DNA of 64,000 bases from Rutidosis leptorrhynchoides (taxonomy: Eukaryota; Streptophyta; Magnoliopsida; Asterales; Asteraceae). The DNA lies in NCBI RefSeq assembly GCF_046630445.1, contig NC_092337.1, forward strand, positions 360,026,001 to 360,090,000, in the 5' to 3' direction. The position numbers and the translations under genes are program-made. The notes beneath the pieces are model-generated. The model saw nothing but the letters and a program-made list of their open reading frames with translations. It did not search any database and was not told where the DNA came from. Below, in pieces: positions 54,767 to 64,000 of this stretch. Position 1 is the first letter of the stretch. Every line of letters begins with the position of its first letter.

Positions 54767-54955
54767 ACAACAACGATACACAATCTCGCATATGCGAGGT
54801 ATGGGGGAGGTGACATGTAGACAATCCTTCCTCTACCTTAGAACAACTTATCTTCTATTCTAGGGTAGAGGAAAGATTGTCTACATCTCACCTCCCCATA
54901 TCTTACATCCTCATATCTCGCATATGCGGGATTGAGTATTGGTGTTGTATATTTA
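54766..54955. repeat. Two inverted SINE-like fragments forming a foldback
   Basis: The left half (CAACAACAACGATACACAAT, then CTCGCATATGCGAG and AGGTGACATGTAGACAAT) is the reverse complement of the right half (GATTGTCTACATCTCACCT, then CTCGCATATGCGGG). The words resemble the 3' part of plant AU-like SINEs as I remember them. The pair sits between two (TA)n tracts (54704-54764 and 54980-55045). Confidence 0.5.
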
Positions 54956-54971
54956 TATAGGTATATGTATG

Positions 54972-55045
<74 letters not shown>

Positions 55046-55048
<3 letters not shown>

Positions 55049-55336
55049 ATGATCAAGAGGGAATCATTTTTTTAGGGGGAATGGGGAAGTAAATTTTTTA
55101 TTTTTATTTTTTGGTTTTTTTTTTCAAACGTTTAGATCACATGAAATTATGAACATTTAAAAAAGATACTTTGTGATAAATGTTATTATTTTGGAGGAAA
55201 AACGTTCGAAGAAATAAATGATAACCTGCATCATGGGTAATGTTTTAATTAGAGTTTTTTTTCATCGTTTTTTTCATCTTATATGAAGTTTTTTTTTTCT
55301 TCAAAATTTAGCTCGATTTAGAGTTTAGGGTTTAGT
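55046..55336. mobile_element. Diverged, truncated Micron-like element
   Basis: After a (TA)n tract the sequence GTCATGATCAAGAGGGAA and later GAACATTTAAAAAAGATACTTTGTGATAAATG parallel the left arm of the copy at 54007. It stops after one TTTAGGG unit at 55336. Confidence 0.55.
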
Positions 55337-55707
55337 GGCAGACAAGGGCCCTAGTCCCTCCAAAAGTTTCAATAAGTAATGGTATAAATGGTATTTGTAG
55401 CCTTTGAGTTACAGACGTTTGAGATTTTGAATCAACTAAATCAGAGTTCGTAAGAAGAAGATATGACGAAAATGGTGAAGTCGCGCAGATTATTGTTTTC
55501 ATCAACAATATAGTTCATTTTTTCATATCTCTCGACCGTTTTTACCTTGAAATCAATTTTAAACTAAAGTTTAAGAAGTTAACTTAGATGATGTACAATT
55601 AGGATCGATATTGTCGCCTAAATGTGTATAAAATATGCAATTTGGTCCACAAAAGTTAACGTTTTTTTCTCTGTTTAAATTTGGTCGGAAATTTCCGGGT
55701 CGTCACA
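55337..55707 (-). repeat. LTR start fragment of a third gypsy family
   Basis: On the minus strand TGTGACGACCCGGAAATTTCC begins at 55707 and equals family G for about 38 bases, then differs. The left end is uncertain. Confidence 0.6.
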
Positions 55708-55800
55708 GTACCTACCCGTTAAACAAATTTCGTCCCGAAATTTGATCGAGTTCGTCATGGCTAACAATAATATCACACATTAAATAAAATATGGCCCCTA
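55708..55800 (-). other. Polypurine region beside that LTR
   Basis: AAATTTCG-GGA-CGAAATTT (55725-55743, minus strand) and TTTAACGGGTAGGTAC precede the LTR, the same pre-LTR block as in E and family G. The rest of this element is not visible. Confidence 0.55.
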
Positions 55801-56151
55801 ATGTTTAAGTTCGCTTACGGTGACATCTAAAAGTGGGGTGGGGACAAACGCCCCATTAAATATGATCGGAACTTTCATTAAAAAATTCTACATCAATACA
55901 ACCCGAGGCGAAAGCCTTATTTAGTGATATCGAGATTAGTCTAATGATGCAACTTTTCAAACTAATGAATCCAAAAGATGCAATGCTCCAATCAAATATC
56001 AACAATTCACAGTCAAAAGTTAACATATAATAATCAACTAATACGATTTTCAAATTTCCATTACAAATTACAACCTACAGTTAAACCACGACATAATATC
56101 AGAGCTCACATAAAAACCCCAAATCGCCATGAAACTTATTTAATTTTAATT

Positions 56152-56157
56152 ATTTAT
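56152..56157 (-). terminator. Candidate poly(A) signal of the calmodulin-like gene
   Basis: AATAAA on the minus strand, about 65 bases after the stop codon. Confidence 0.5.
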
Positions 56158-56221
56158 TAAACCCTAAAAAGGCTAAAAACGTAAAATAAGTTAAACTAGC
56201 CTGTAATCGCACCCACACTTC

Positions 56222-56731
56222 TTACAATGCACCAGACGAACCACCATTCGACATCATCTTCTTAAACTCTTCAAAATTAACAAAACCATCACCATCGGAA
56301 TCAACAGACTTAATCATCTTCATACAATCATCAACCGTACACTTCTCACCCAATTTAGTCAAGATCTGATGCAACTCAGTCGACGAAATCAATCCGTTTT
56401 TGTTCAAATCGTAATGATCAAACGCATCATGAAGCTCCTTCATTCCACCATCTTCATCGCCGTTGTCGGATTTACAGAATCCGGTGAACTCCTCTAGGTT
56501 AATGAAACCGTCACGATCAGTATCAATGTTCGACATCATTTGTTTGATTTGTTCGTCGGAAATTTCATCGGATCCTAGCGCTTTCATGACGTGGACTAAC
56601 TCGTCGCCGGAGATCTTTCCGTCTCCGTTTGCGTCGAAACGGTTGAATACTTTTTTGATTTCGTCGGAGTTAGTTAAGCAGACGGATGGTGACGTCATAT
56701 TGGTGGTGTTGCTGGGGGTATGTGACGTCAT
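56222..56731 (-). CDS. CML24-like: Calmodulin-like protein, CML23/CML24 (TCH2) type
   Basis: Intronless, 169 residues. Four EF-hand loops with complete calcium ligands: 33-44 (DANGDGKISGDE), 70-81 (DTDRDGFINLEE), 108-119 (DLNKNGLISSTE) and 144-155 (DSDGDGFVNFEE). The C-terminal part (LGEKCTVDDCMKMIKSVDSD and FKKMMSNGG) is very like the Arabidopsis CML23/24 group as I recall it. It would be a soluble calcium sensor in cytosol or nucleus that binds targets when calcium rises; in Arabidopsis this group is linked to touch response, flowering and ion stress. No signal peptide, membrane segment or lipid-anchor motif is seen. Met1 (56731) and Met12 (56698) stand in near-identical sequence, so either could be the start; I take the first. 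It is the only intact host gene I can support; the neighbours are transposons. Confidence 0.93.
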   Translation of the reverse strand: MTSHTPSNTTNMTSPSVCLTNSDEIKKVFNRFDANGDGKISGDELVHVMKALGSDEISDEQIKQMMSNIDTDRDGFINLEEFTGFCKSDNGDEDGGMKELHDAFDHYDLNKNGLISSTELHQILTKLGEKCTVDDCMKMIKSVDSDGDGFVNFEEFKKMMSNGGSSGAL

Positions 56732-56825
56732 ATTTTTGGATTTGGATAAAATTAATTGAATTGGATGAGTGAAAAGGGGAAAGAAGGAAGATATAGAAGA
56801 TGAAGACGCGTAATACGACGCGTTG
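56690..56825 (-). promoter_or_regulatory. TGACGTCA and ACGCGT elements around the CML start
   Basis: TGACGTCA palindromes overlap both candidate start codons (near 56692 and 56725), and ACGCGT lies twice at about 56808-56823. CGCG boxes are known targets of calmodulin-binding CAMTA factors, and TGACGTCA is a bZIP/TGA site. A TATA-like CTATATC is near 56789 on the minus strand. Regulation is inferred from motifs only. Confidence 0.4.
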
Positions 56826-57025
56826 GGGAATATTAATGACTTTGATTTGAAGTTTGGTCTTTCTTTTTTTGTAATTTATACATCTTATTTTAAATTTTTT
56901 TTTTTTTTTTTTAAATAAGGAGTATCATCATCATCATCATCATCATTTAGTTAAAAACACGAGAGGTAAATACCTATAAAAGAATTGACGGTATAGTTTC
57001 AAAGCAAAGCTAAGAGAAATAAAAA

Positions 57026-57564
57026 GGGATGTGATACTCATATACCAGTTTTTGATTTATACATATTTTTTTTCTTAAATTTATCTAAGGACTTGCACTT
57101 CTATTATTGTAAGCAGAGTGTTGTAAATCTCCCGAGATCTCGTTTTTAAAAGGCAACTGAGACGAGATGTTCTTCTCCCGTGATTTCTCGGTCAACGGGG
57201 TCAAATTTAGTCAAAGCCACGATTTCTCGAATTTTTTTGCTAATTTGTAAGTTTTTCCTGTAAATTCGTAATTTCTAACATTTTCTCGCTCATTTCTCTA
57301 ATATTTTTGTAAGATCTCGTAAAAACGTATATAAATATACATATATTTATGTTTTTATGTATATTTTTATTAAAAAAACTATAAAATCAACGTAAGTCAA
57401 CGTCCGAGATCTCCCCGAGATTATTCCGAGATGCCGAGATCTCCCTAAAAAAGTCCAAACGAAATCTCCCCGAGATCCGAATTCTCCAACCTTGATTGTA
57501 AGTAAGGACATAATAGTTAATTAGGTGTGTATGGATCAATATTGAGTGTGTGAGTATCATTCCC
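57026..57564. mobile_element. MITE with GGGATGTGATACTCA ends, split by another MITE
   Basis: The left end GGGATGTGATACTCATATACC and the reverse complement of the right end (GGGAATGATACTCACACAC) are alike. Without the nested element it would be about 150 bp. A clear target duplication is not seen. Confidence 0.65.
57114..57494. mobile_element. hAT-type MITE rich in CGAGATCTC words
   Basis: An exact 8-bp duplication ATTGTAAG flanks it (57106-57113 and 57495-57502), the size made by hAT transposases. The ends begin CAGAGTGTTGTAAATC and, in reverse complement, CAAGGTTGGAG. Inner arms are inverted GAGATCTC-type repeats. No coding capacity. Confidence 0.82.
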
Positions 57565-57866
57565 TAAGTAAAAAAGCTTCGTTAGCCCCTTTTGAAGGTG
57601 TGATTGATTTTTTTGCTTTTAGAGCTCGTTTTGATTTTATTTTTTGTTTCGGTGGTTATTGTGTTGCTTTTTATGTTAGACAATGAAACTTCGTAACAAT
57701 CACTTTATTATTATTCAATATTTATAGAGTACAGAAATTCTAACACTACGTAGAAACCCTAGCAGATCGTAAGCCCATAATACATATTGAATTCGGGCCA
57801 AATAGATTTGCTAATACTCCCCTACAGTCTGAATAGCACGAAATCGCTAAAAGTTCGAATTGAAAG

Positions 57867-58794
57867 CAGGGGCGGATCCATATAGGGTCAACCGGGGGGA
57901 GTTGAATCCAATGGCCCTATTATATTTAACGTTAATACTTAGCTATTAGACGTTATAGCACTGGCCCAAGAAGCAAAATGCTCCCAGGGGCCCAAGCAAA
58001 GTCATAACTTATAACAACGATTAATTCCAACTGTATTAATTAATTCCAATTGGAAATCATAACTTTGTAATTGTCTCTTAGCGTCTTACTAGGGACCGTT
58101 TTTTATATATAATCATTCTTTGGCTGTGTTAAAAAAAAAATATATGGAGTTGGAAATAGGGAGGAAAATATACGAAACTGTCGATGTGGCCTGTGGGACT
58201 AAGGTCCCTATCTATCTCAAAAACTTCATTAATATTATCTCAATTTTCTTAAAGACCATGTGTTTTTTACTTGGATTAGTTTTTCCAAACCAAAACTTTT
58301 ATTAACATTGATCAATTATTCTTTGACCCATCCTCACTCATTCTCTCTTTTAATGTTAACCAACATCGATCAATTAATTATTAAACCACACTCACTCATT
58401 TCTATTTTAGTTGTCAATTTTAACCTCTTCCGAACGAGAATAAACATAAAATAAGAAAATATGATACTAAAAGTGACATATTAATATATACATTCAACAT
58501 TTAGATGTTCAATTGTGATTGATTTTGAAAGTACTACACTAACATTTAACATTGATGTATACATAGTATAACAAATAGTTGTTTAGATGTAAACTTAAAA
58601 AATAAAAATGAAAGAAGAATATGATCGATTAACATAAAACACATTCATTATACATTAAAGTTTATTAATGGACATCATTTTTTATGATTTCGACATAACC
58701 TAATCCGTTTTATCATACATAGCCCGACTCGTTTTGTCATTGGCGTTAAGCAAAGTAATGCCCCCAGTGATAGTATTCTCTGGATCCGCCACTG
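57867..58794. mobile_element. hAT-like non-autonomous element
   Basis: The ends are CAGGGGCGGATCCA and TGGATCCGCCACTG, good inverted repeats. The flanks ATTGAAAG and ACTGGAAG agree in six of eight positions, compatible with an aged 8-bp duplication. About 930 bp with no transposase frame. Confidence 0.65.
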
Positions 58795-59570
58795 ACTGGA
58801 AGAGAACTTTAAATACAAAATAAGGAAATAAAAATTTCTTCTTCTTTTTTTTCTCTTGTTTGATGCACCGAATAGGCAGATATTCGCGAATGTGGTTGCA
58901 TAATGTTTGACTGCGTATTCCTTTTCCATAGCGTTATTTCTTTTCTTTTACGCCGTTGCTTGCTTTGCCTAAGGATTGAGCAGGGCTTGAGCATAGAACT
59001 TTAGTCGACGATAACAGTCATCTTCAACGCTGCAAAAGAGAGTTTATTTTTTTTATTTTTTTTTTTATATTCCTCTTTTTTCGAAGTTTGAAACCAACTC
59101 AAGATAGGCGACTCATCCCCACGCCGATTAATTATTTTTCTAATTATCTTAACATTTAACAATTAATTATTAAATTAAACAATATACTAAAAGTAAACTA
59201 AAAGTAATAAGTAAATAGAAATCCAGGGTGTAGGAGAAGGTGCAGTGGATAATAGATTGCTAAGATAGCCTTTTAATTTTCTTAGATTTACGGGTATTGA
59301 TGGTTGAGAGTAGTGAGGCAAAAAGAAAGAAAATAGAAAGATGACCACTTGAAGTCACGTGGTTATGCGGCTGTGATGTTAACAAAGAAAGAGGATATTA
59401 AAAATAAAATAAAATCAAGAGCAATAGGTGGATGCAACTAACAAGAATGTTCCGATGCTTTTTTATTCGATGAAAGATAGTGAGACTAAAAAGGAGATGA
59501 TGATAGGGAGATGACGGGTGGTATAGAATCAGCGGCTCAAGGCGGTCTATTAGGTCTCAAGATCATACCT
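58795..59570. other. Non-coding stretch after the hAT element
   Basis: No supported gene. Mostly AT-rich; possibly the internal part of the copia-type remnant. Confidence 0.4.
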
Positions 59571-59581
59571 CTCTGATACCA

Positions 59582-61080
59582 TGTTAGATATTGGCTAATA
59601 TTTTGGTGCATTGTTTTGTGCTTAGTTTGGCCCATCGTTTGGCTTGCGTAGTTGTTTGCTTTATGATTCGTCAGTTTGGTTAGGTGGTTGGTTTTTGTCA
59701 TGGTCAGATTCTGTGTTCCCAGTTTATTTAGGTTGGTTCGGTGAGGCTCGCCTGTAGACATCCTATAGGCTTGGTAGGTTTTAGCTTAGCTATATAGTTA
59801 CGAGCTTGTCGTTTCCTATTCTTTGTAGCTTTTATTGGTTTTTTCAATCGTTGATGAAAATTCCTTTGTCATACATGTTTGTTTTTTTTTTTTTTTTTTA
59901 CCTTAAAAAAACCACGATTCTTAATCAATACAATTACAATTTACCCTTACACTGAAATCATGAGTTTTGTAAAACGAAAGGAAATGATAACAAATGAAAT
60001 AAACAATTAATTGGTCAGCCCGCTACGTTGAGCTCAATTACTTTATCAACTGACATAGCTTTTAAAAAAAGAATAAAGCCCTCATGAATCAAACTTGGGA
60101 CACTTAATTGTCAAAGATGGATTTCGATCACTCAGCCAACTGCGCTTTTGTTATATTATGGAAGCTAATTGTATTTATCCACTTAAAAAGAGAAAGCGGA
60201 AGTTAAGGTTGATTAGAAAGGAAGATAAACTAAGTGTATGATGACGAAGATTGTGATGATGGTGATGATGGTGATGATGATGATGAATGTGTGTTTATAG
60301 GAGAAGTATATGATGAAGAGGAAGAGGGATCCTTTGTCGAAGGACAAGGAAAAGAGGTCTATCATAAGTTGGATTCCTGGAAATTATCTAGAAGAATGTA
60401 GGATACACTACTGAAGGAGAGTTTTGTCAAGCTGGTATGATATATTTATTTAAAAAATGATAATTGACTTTTTGGAAAGCTAGCTACTATTTATATGATC
60501 ACATCATATGATATCCACGATTTAACTGCTTTATATAAATTTATTTGCAAAAGTATGTCAAATTAGAAGATATAGATAACTCAAAAAGATGTTAAAAATA
60601 TAAGCTAAAGTGTCATGAATATTATTCTTATTGGTTAAAGAATTTTCATTGTTGAATCTAAGTGTATTGTTTTGTCATCATCAAATATGAAGAAATTGTT
60701 ATTTTTTTCTACTAAAAATACGAAAACTGTTTGAAATTGAGACATTTTCAAAAAGAAAATGTCGTCAAACAAGAGTTACAAATGCAAAAAAATGGATTAA
60801 AGCTCGTACCTAGAAAACTATAGTTTATTTGTATTAACATGCACACAACCTTAGCTTATTAGTAAAAAACGGGAGTGGTGGTGCTTCGTGTTGCTCGAAA
60901 GAGGAAAAGAAGGTCGGAAAAAGCAGAAAGATAAAAATCGAGGAAGTCAAATTATTTAAAGATATGTATCACTGTATGTATATACTCATTCAAGATTTAG
61001 GTGCTACTTATTTTTTAAGATGTTTTTGTTTGAAGTCTACAAATCACACTTGTAAAAGATGTGGTCTGAAGATCTATAGA
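59582..61080. other. Non-coding stretch
   Basis: No gene is supported. 59700-59900 ends in a T run (59881-59899), as in a LINE-like 3' end. 60240-60290 is a GATGAT-rich simple repeat with only short frames. Confidence 0.4.
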
Positions 61081-61088
61081 GTAAACAT

Positions 61089-61599
61089 CAAGGTTGTAAA
61101 AGTCGCGAGTCGGGGACGCATCGGTCGAAACCTAAAAAGGACGCGTCGGCCGAGTCGGGGACGCGTCGGGGACGCATCGGTCGTTGACCAACGTTGACTT
61201 TATTAATAATTTCTTAAATATATATTTATATATGTATAAAATAGTTGATTCTGTACCATAAATTTCTTAAATAAGAACTTGAATTTAAATACAATCAAAC
61301 TTAAAACTCAATTAATGTTACCGAGTACATAATCAGTAAGGACACAGAGAAAAGAGCGGCCCAAAAAATGAAAACAAACCCTAATTTTAAAACATATCAC
61401 ATCTTGACGAAAATTTGACTGATTTTTGACCGTTTTTGACCAACTTTGGCCGTCTTTGACATACTTTGACCGAACTTTTAGCTTTGACCGTCTTTTGAGT
61501 CGTTTTCAGAAAAAACAGGACGGAGAACCTAAAAAAACGACGCATCGGCCGACGCATCGGCCGACGCGTCGGCCAAGTCGGCCGACTTTTACAACACTG
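61089..61599. mobile_element. hAT-type MITE rich in GACGCGTCGG words
   Basis: An exact 8-bp duplication GTAAACAT flanks it (61081-61088 and 61600-61607). The ends are CAAGGTTGTAAAAGTCG and, in reverse complement, CAGTGTTGTAAAAGTCG. Inner arms repeat GACGCATCGG and GACGCGTCGG in inverted order. It shares the GTTGTAAA end with the element at 57114. Confidence 0.88.
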
Positions 61600-61884
61600 G
61601 TAAACATTGAACACCGTTTGTTTTCTAATCTGCCAAATACAAGTATTATACATAATAAATAGATTATACATTATTTCATTATTCATCTGTTTCACTAGGA
61701 AAAAAAGCACTAATAAGAATTATAACTGCACAAATACATATCGTACAAAAGATGCATCAAAAACTAAAACAAGAAATCTAACAAAATAACACAACCAAAT
61801 ATTCAATAAGCTTAACCATTTCTAAAGCACGAAGAACCATTTATGTATTTCATTGGTTCCAAATAACCTCAAATTTACAAAATC

Positions 61885-62543
61885 ATGAATTTATATATAT
61901 ACTAAATCCCGTAAAAGAAACTGCAACCTCATTGGCTACAAGGCCCTCCAATCACTGTTATACTGTTGCAACCTTTTGTTTTTCCTTTTTTTTTTCTCCT
62001 CTGCTTCCTGAAGATTCTCTCATGAAATCAGTTCAAAACATATCAACGGGTTTCATTCAGATTCAACTTTTAAATTCATATACCTTCAAACAAACAAACA
62101 TAATTCAACAACGAGCCAACTATCAAATTCATCAAAAATCGATTGCACTTTTGGGGAGAATATTAGGGTTTGAGGGCCCCCGATTTCTCATCGCCCCTTC
62201 CTGTATGAAACCCCACTTTCAATTTGATGTCCTCAACTTTTCTCCTACTTGCATTTATGGATTTAAAACCTACTTGACATCTACAACGACCGACTCTTCT
62301 TAAGAAACCCTAATTTATTTGTCATCTCCATATTTGGATTTTGTGGAGAAATTTAATTTCATTTTAGGGTTTATGTTTTTGTGGCATCGTATTTCAATTT
62401 AACCGAACGGTTTTGGATACGTTTCTGTCTGTGCGATTATCATTTACCTCTAGGGTTTTTAATTTCATGCCAGTGATTCGGGATTTGGAAGAGAAAGTTC
62501 CAAACTCTCGCAATTGTTATCTCCGTCGATTGTGCTATCTAAG
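61885..62543 (+). other. Candidate host 5' leader exon
   Basis: A TATA-like run (TTTATATATATAC, near 61889) is followed by pyrimidine-rich leader-like sequence (CTCCTCTGCTTCC), and the block ends CTATCTAAG before a good donor. It has a short open frame from ATG 62467 (MPVIRDLEEKVPNSRNCYLR) that would meet a stop just after splicing, hence a uORF of about 26 codons. I do not recognise the gene and no main coding frame is inside the window. Confidence 0.35.
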
Positions 62544-62611
62544 GTATAATTATTTTTTTAACAGTATTCTGTACTTGCATGCTTGATGATTTGTTGCAAC
62601 CGATGTTAGGG

Positions 62612-62790
62612 TGCGTTTGTTTGCCTCTTAATCGAATGGTTCAGTGCTGAATGCTGAACTATTCAGCATTCAGTGCGCTTGTTTCTGACCTCTGAATGAC
62701 ATATGGTGCTGAATGGTTCAAAATTCAGTGCTGAACCATTCAGAGATGAAACACTCTCTTAACCATTAAGAGCCTAAATTGTCTGTAATT
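62612..62790. repeat. Foldback-like repeat with TTCAG/CTGAA words
   Basis: GGGTGCGTTTGTTTGCC opens a run of ATGGTTCAGTGCTGAA and its inverted forms. The opening resembles MITE ends common in plants, but the matching right end is not clear. Confidence 0.45.
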
Positions 62791-62994
62791 TTCTCCTCAA
62801 AACCTATTCTGAACACTTAACTAACAAATATATTGAATATTTTATTCATGTTACACTTTGATAAGGTAATTTTACTCAATTTATATCGTTCATTCTAAAA
62901 GATTATCAAACAGCTTATTTTCATACAGAACAAACTTTATTTAGAGACTTTGAATCATTCAGATTCTGAACTATATGCGTAACCATTGCAACAT

Positions 62995-63074
62995 ATGTAC
63001 GCTAATTTAATATACAATAATCGATGAACAACAGATGTACGCTAATTTAATATACAATAATCGATGAAACAGAT
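62995..63074. repeat. 40-bp direct duplication
   Basis: ATGTACGCTAATTTAATATA followed by CAATAATCGATGAA occurs twice, 40 bases apart and almost identical. Confidence 0.85.
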
Positions 63075-63725
63075 TATGGAAAACATGTTCCTCTAAGTTA
63101 AATTATCATAAAGTAATTGTTGTAGTATACAAGATTGGTTAAATTTAATTCTGTTTGAAGTTAGGATTGAAACCAACCAGCGTAAGCAACAGTAAGAGTT
63201 ACAAGAACACAATTTTATAAGCCTAAGCATATGAAAAGTAGGTACACTTCAGTGTTTAATATTATTTTAGCAATTGGAATTGCTAGAGTATATCAATTTT
63301 TATGGTAAGCTCAGTTAAAATACAAAAAGCTAACTCAAGGTAGCCAAAATGCCCATCTCAAAACAAAATATGATTGGAGATAGTAGGAGACATTCTTGAT
63401 TTATATATATAGTTTTTTCCTTTCACAATGCAAACAAAGATAGGAACCAGAGAACTTTAAAATTTTTTAATTAGCGTCCTAGATGAGAGACTTTGGCCTT
63501 AATGGTTAGGTGTAGATAATTTGGGGGAATTTTCAGGCCGTTGAGACATTACTATTGGCTGCTTGCGGGCTATGCAACTCTATTTGGAACCAAAATTATG
63601 TTATTTGAGTTTGATTGTTTTTGCACGCATTTCCCTTTGTTCATAATCGTTTTTGCTATCAACTTAATGTGATTTATATCCAAACTGAGCTACGTGCTAA
63701 TATTTTGTTTGTTGCATTTTGACAG

Positions 63726-64000
63726 CTGACTAAGGGTTGTGATGGTGAAATACGTGTGCTCCCGGTCATTTATTGGCAGAGCAACATGTTAGTTGCAGCT
63801 ATGGTGACTGATTACATATTTCTGATGCGAATTCCGTACTTACGATAACATTTTTGGAAATCCCAGCTGCTACACGTGGTTTGGTTGCCGTCCTAAGACG
63901 TGGTAGCCTCTTTGTTGCTAAATGATTGAAGCAAACAAATATAGCCATGATTCGCAACACCATTGTTGACTTAGGATTTGCATCAACGACAACGTTTTTT
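63726..64000 (+). other. Candidate second exon, incomplete
   Basis: It follows the candidate acceptor. All frames are short (the longest begins MLVAAMVTDYIF), so it may still be leader. Cut by the window edge. Confidence 0.3.

Larger units (their letters stand above)
57674..59581 (-). mobile_element. Possible small copia-type remnant
   Basis: TGTTAGACAATG at 57674 looks like an LTR start. CTCTGATACCA at 59571-59581, next to TGTTAGA at 59582, looks like a minus-strand initiator-Met primer site against an LTR end. The two TGTTAGA blocks match only over seven bases, so they are not shown to be an LTR pair. No pol coding is present. Confidence 0.3.
62544..63725 (+). other. Candidate intron
   Basis: Donor AAG|GTATAATT and acceptor TTGCATTTTGACAG|CT with a T-rich tract before it; 1182 bp. 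It holds a hairpin-rich repeat (62612-62790) and a 40-bp direct duplication (62995-63074). The splice sites look good but are not proved. Confidence 0.4.

Noticed and set aside
61932-62303. 123-residue frame near the right edge
   Set aside because: It opens with TTG rather than ATG, has low-complexity composition and lies in leader-like sequence.

Overview
The window is eukaryotic nuclear DNA from a flowering plant, most likely an Asteraceae species. This is inferred from the look of the retroelement families and was not checked against any database. It is almost entirely repeats: LTR retrotransposons nested in one another, foldback and hAT-type MITEs, and about nineteen long (TA)n tracts. 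I find one convincing host gene, an intronless calmodulin-like gene on the minus strand at 56222-56731. A possible host 5' leader with an intron lies at the right edge (61.9-64.0 kb). I see no prokaryotic gene structure, rRNA, CRISPR or functional tRNA gene.

Layout. 1-282: unassigned AT-rich flank. 283-5195: 5' LTR, tRNA-Asp primer site and broken gag of an Athila-like Ty3/gypsy element. 5196-52932: a disrupted large non-autonomous family (called family G here) with LTRs of about 4.4 kb. Its first LTR (5196-9336 plus 18207-18794) is split by a non-autonomous Athila-like element with three LTR pieces (9337-18201, TSD CCTAA). Its internal region is 18795-23927. Its second LTR (23928-24428 plus 43996-47851) is split by a gag-only element D (24429-43990, TSD ACAAG). 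The 3' LTR of D is in turn split by a Tekay-type chromovirus E on the minus strand (31517-43685, TSD GGTCG). Family G internal sequence then restarts at 47852 and runs into an inverted, related LTR (48501-52932). 52933-53465: a Ty1/copia reverse transcriptase fragment. 53.8-55.7 kb: a chain of foldback elements separated by (TA)n, then a minus-strand LTR end. 56.1-56.9 kb: the calmodulin-like gene. 57.0-61.6 kb: hAT-type MITEs, one nested in another MITE. 61.6-64.0 kb: possible start of a host gene.

How the parts relate. Element E is the only one with a complete set of retroviral-type domains (extra ORF, gag, protease, RT, RNase H, integrase, chromodomain), and it is broken by several stops and a frameshift. 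Family G has no visible pol but shares with E the initiator-Met primer site, the LTR start and the palindrome before the 3' LTR, so it was plausibly mobilised by E-like elements. The small Athila-like element has the same LTR and tRNA-Asp primer site as the gag-bearing one and keeps only the zinc-knuckle end of gag, so it looks like its parasite. Element D carries only gag. Nesting gives a relative insertion order of G, then D, then E.
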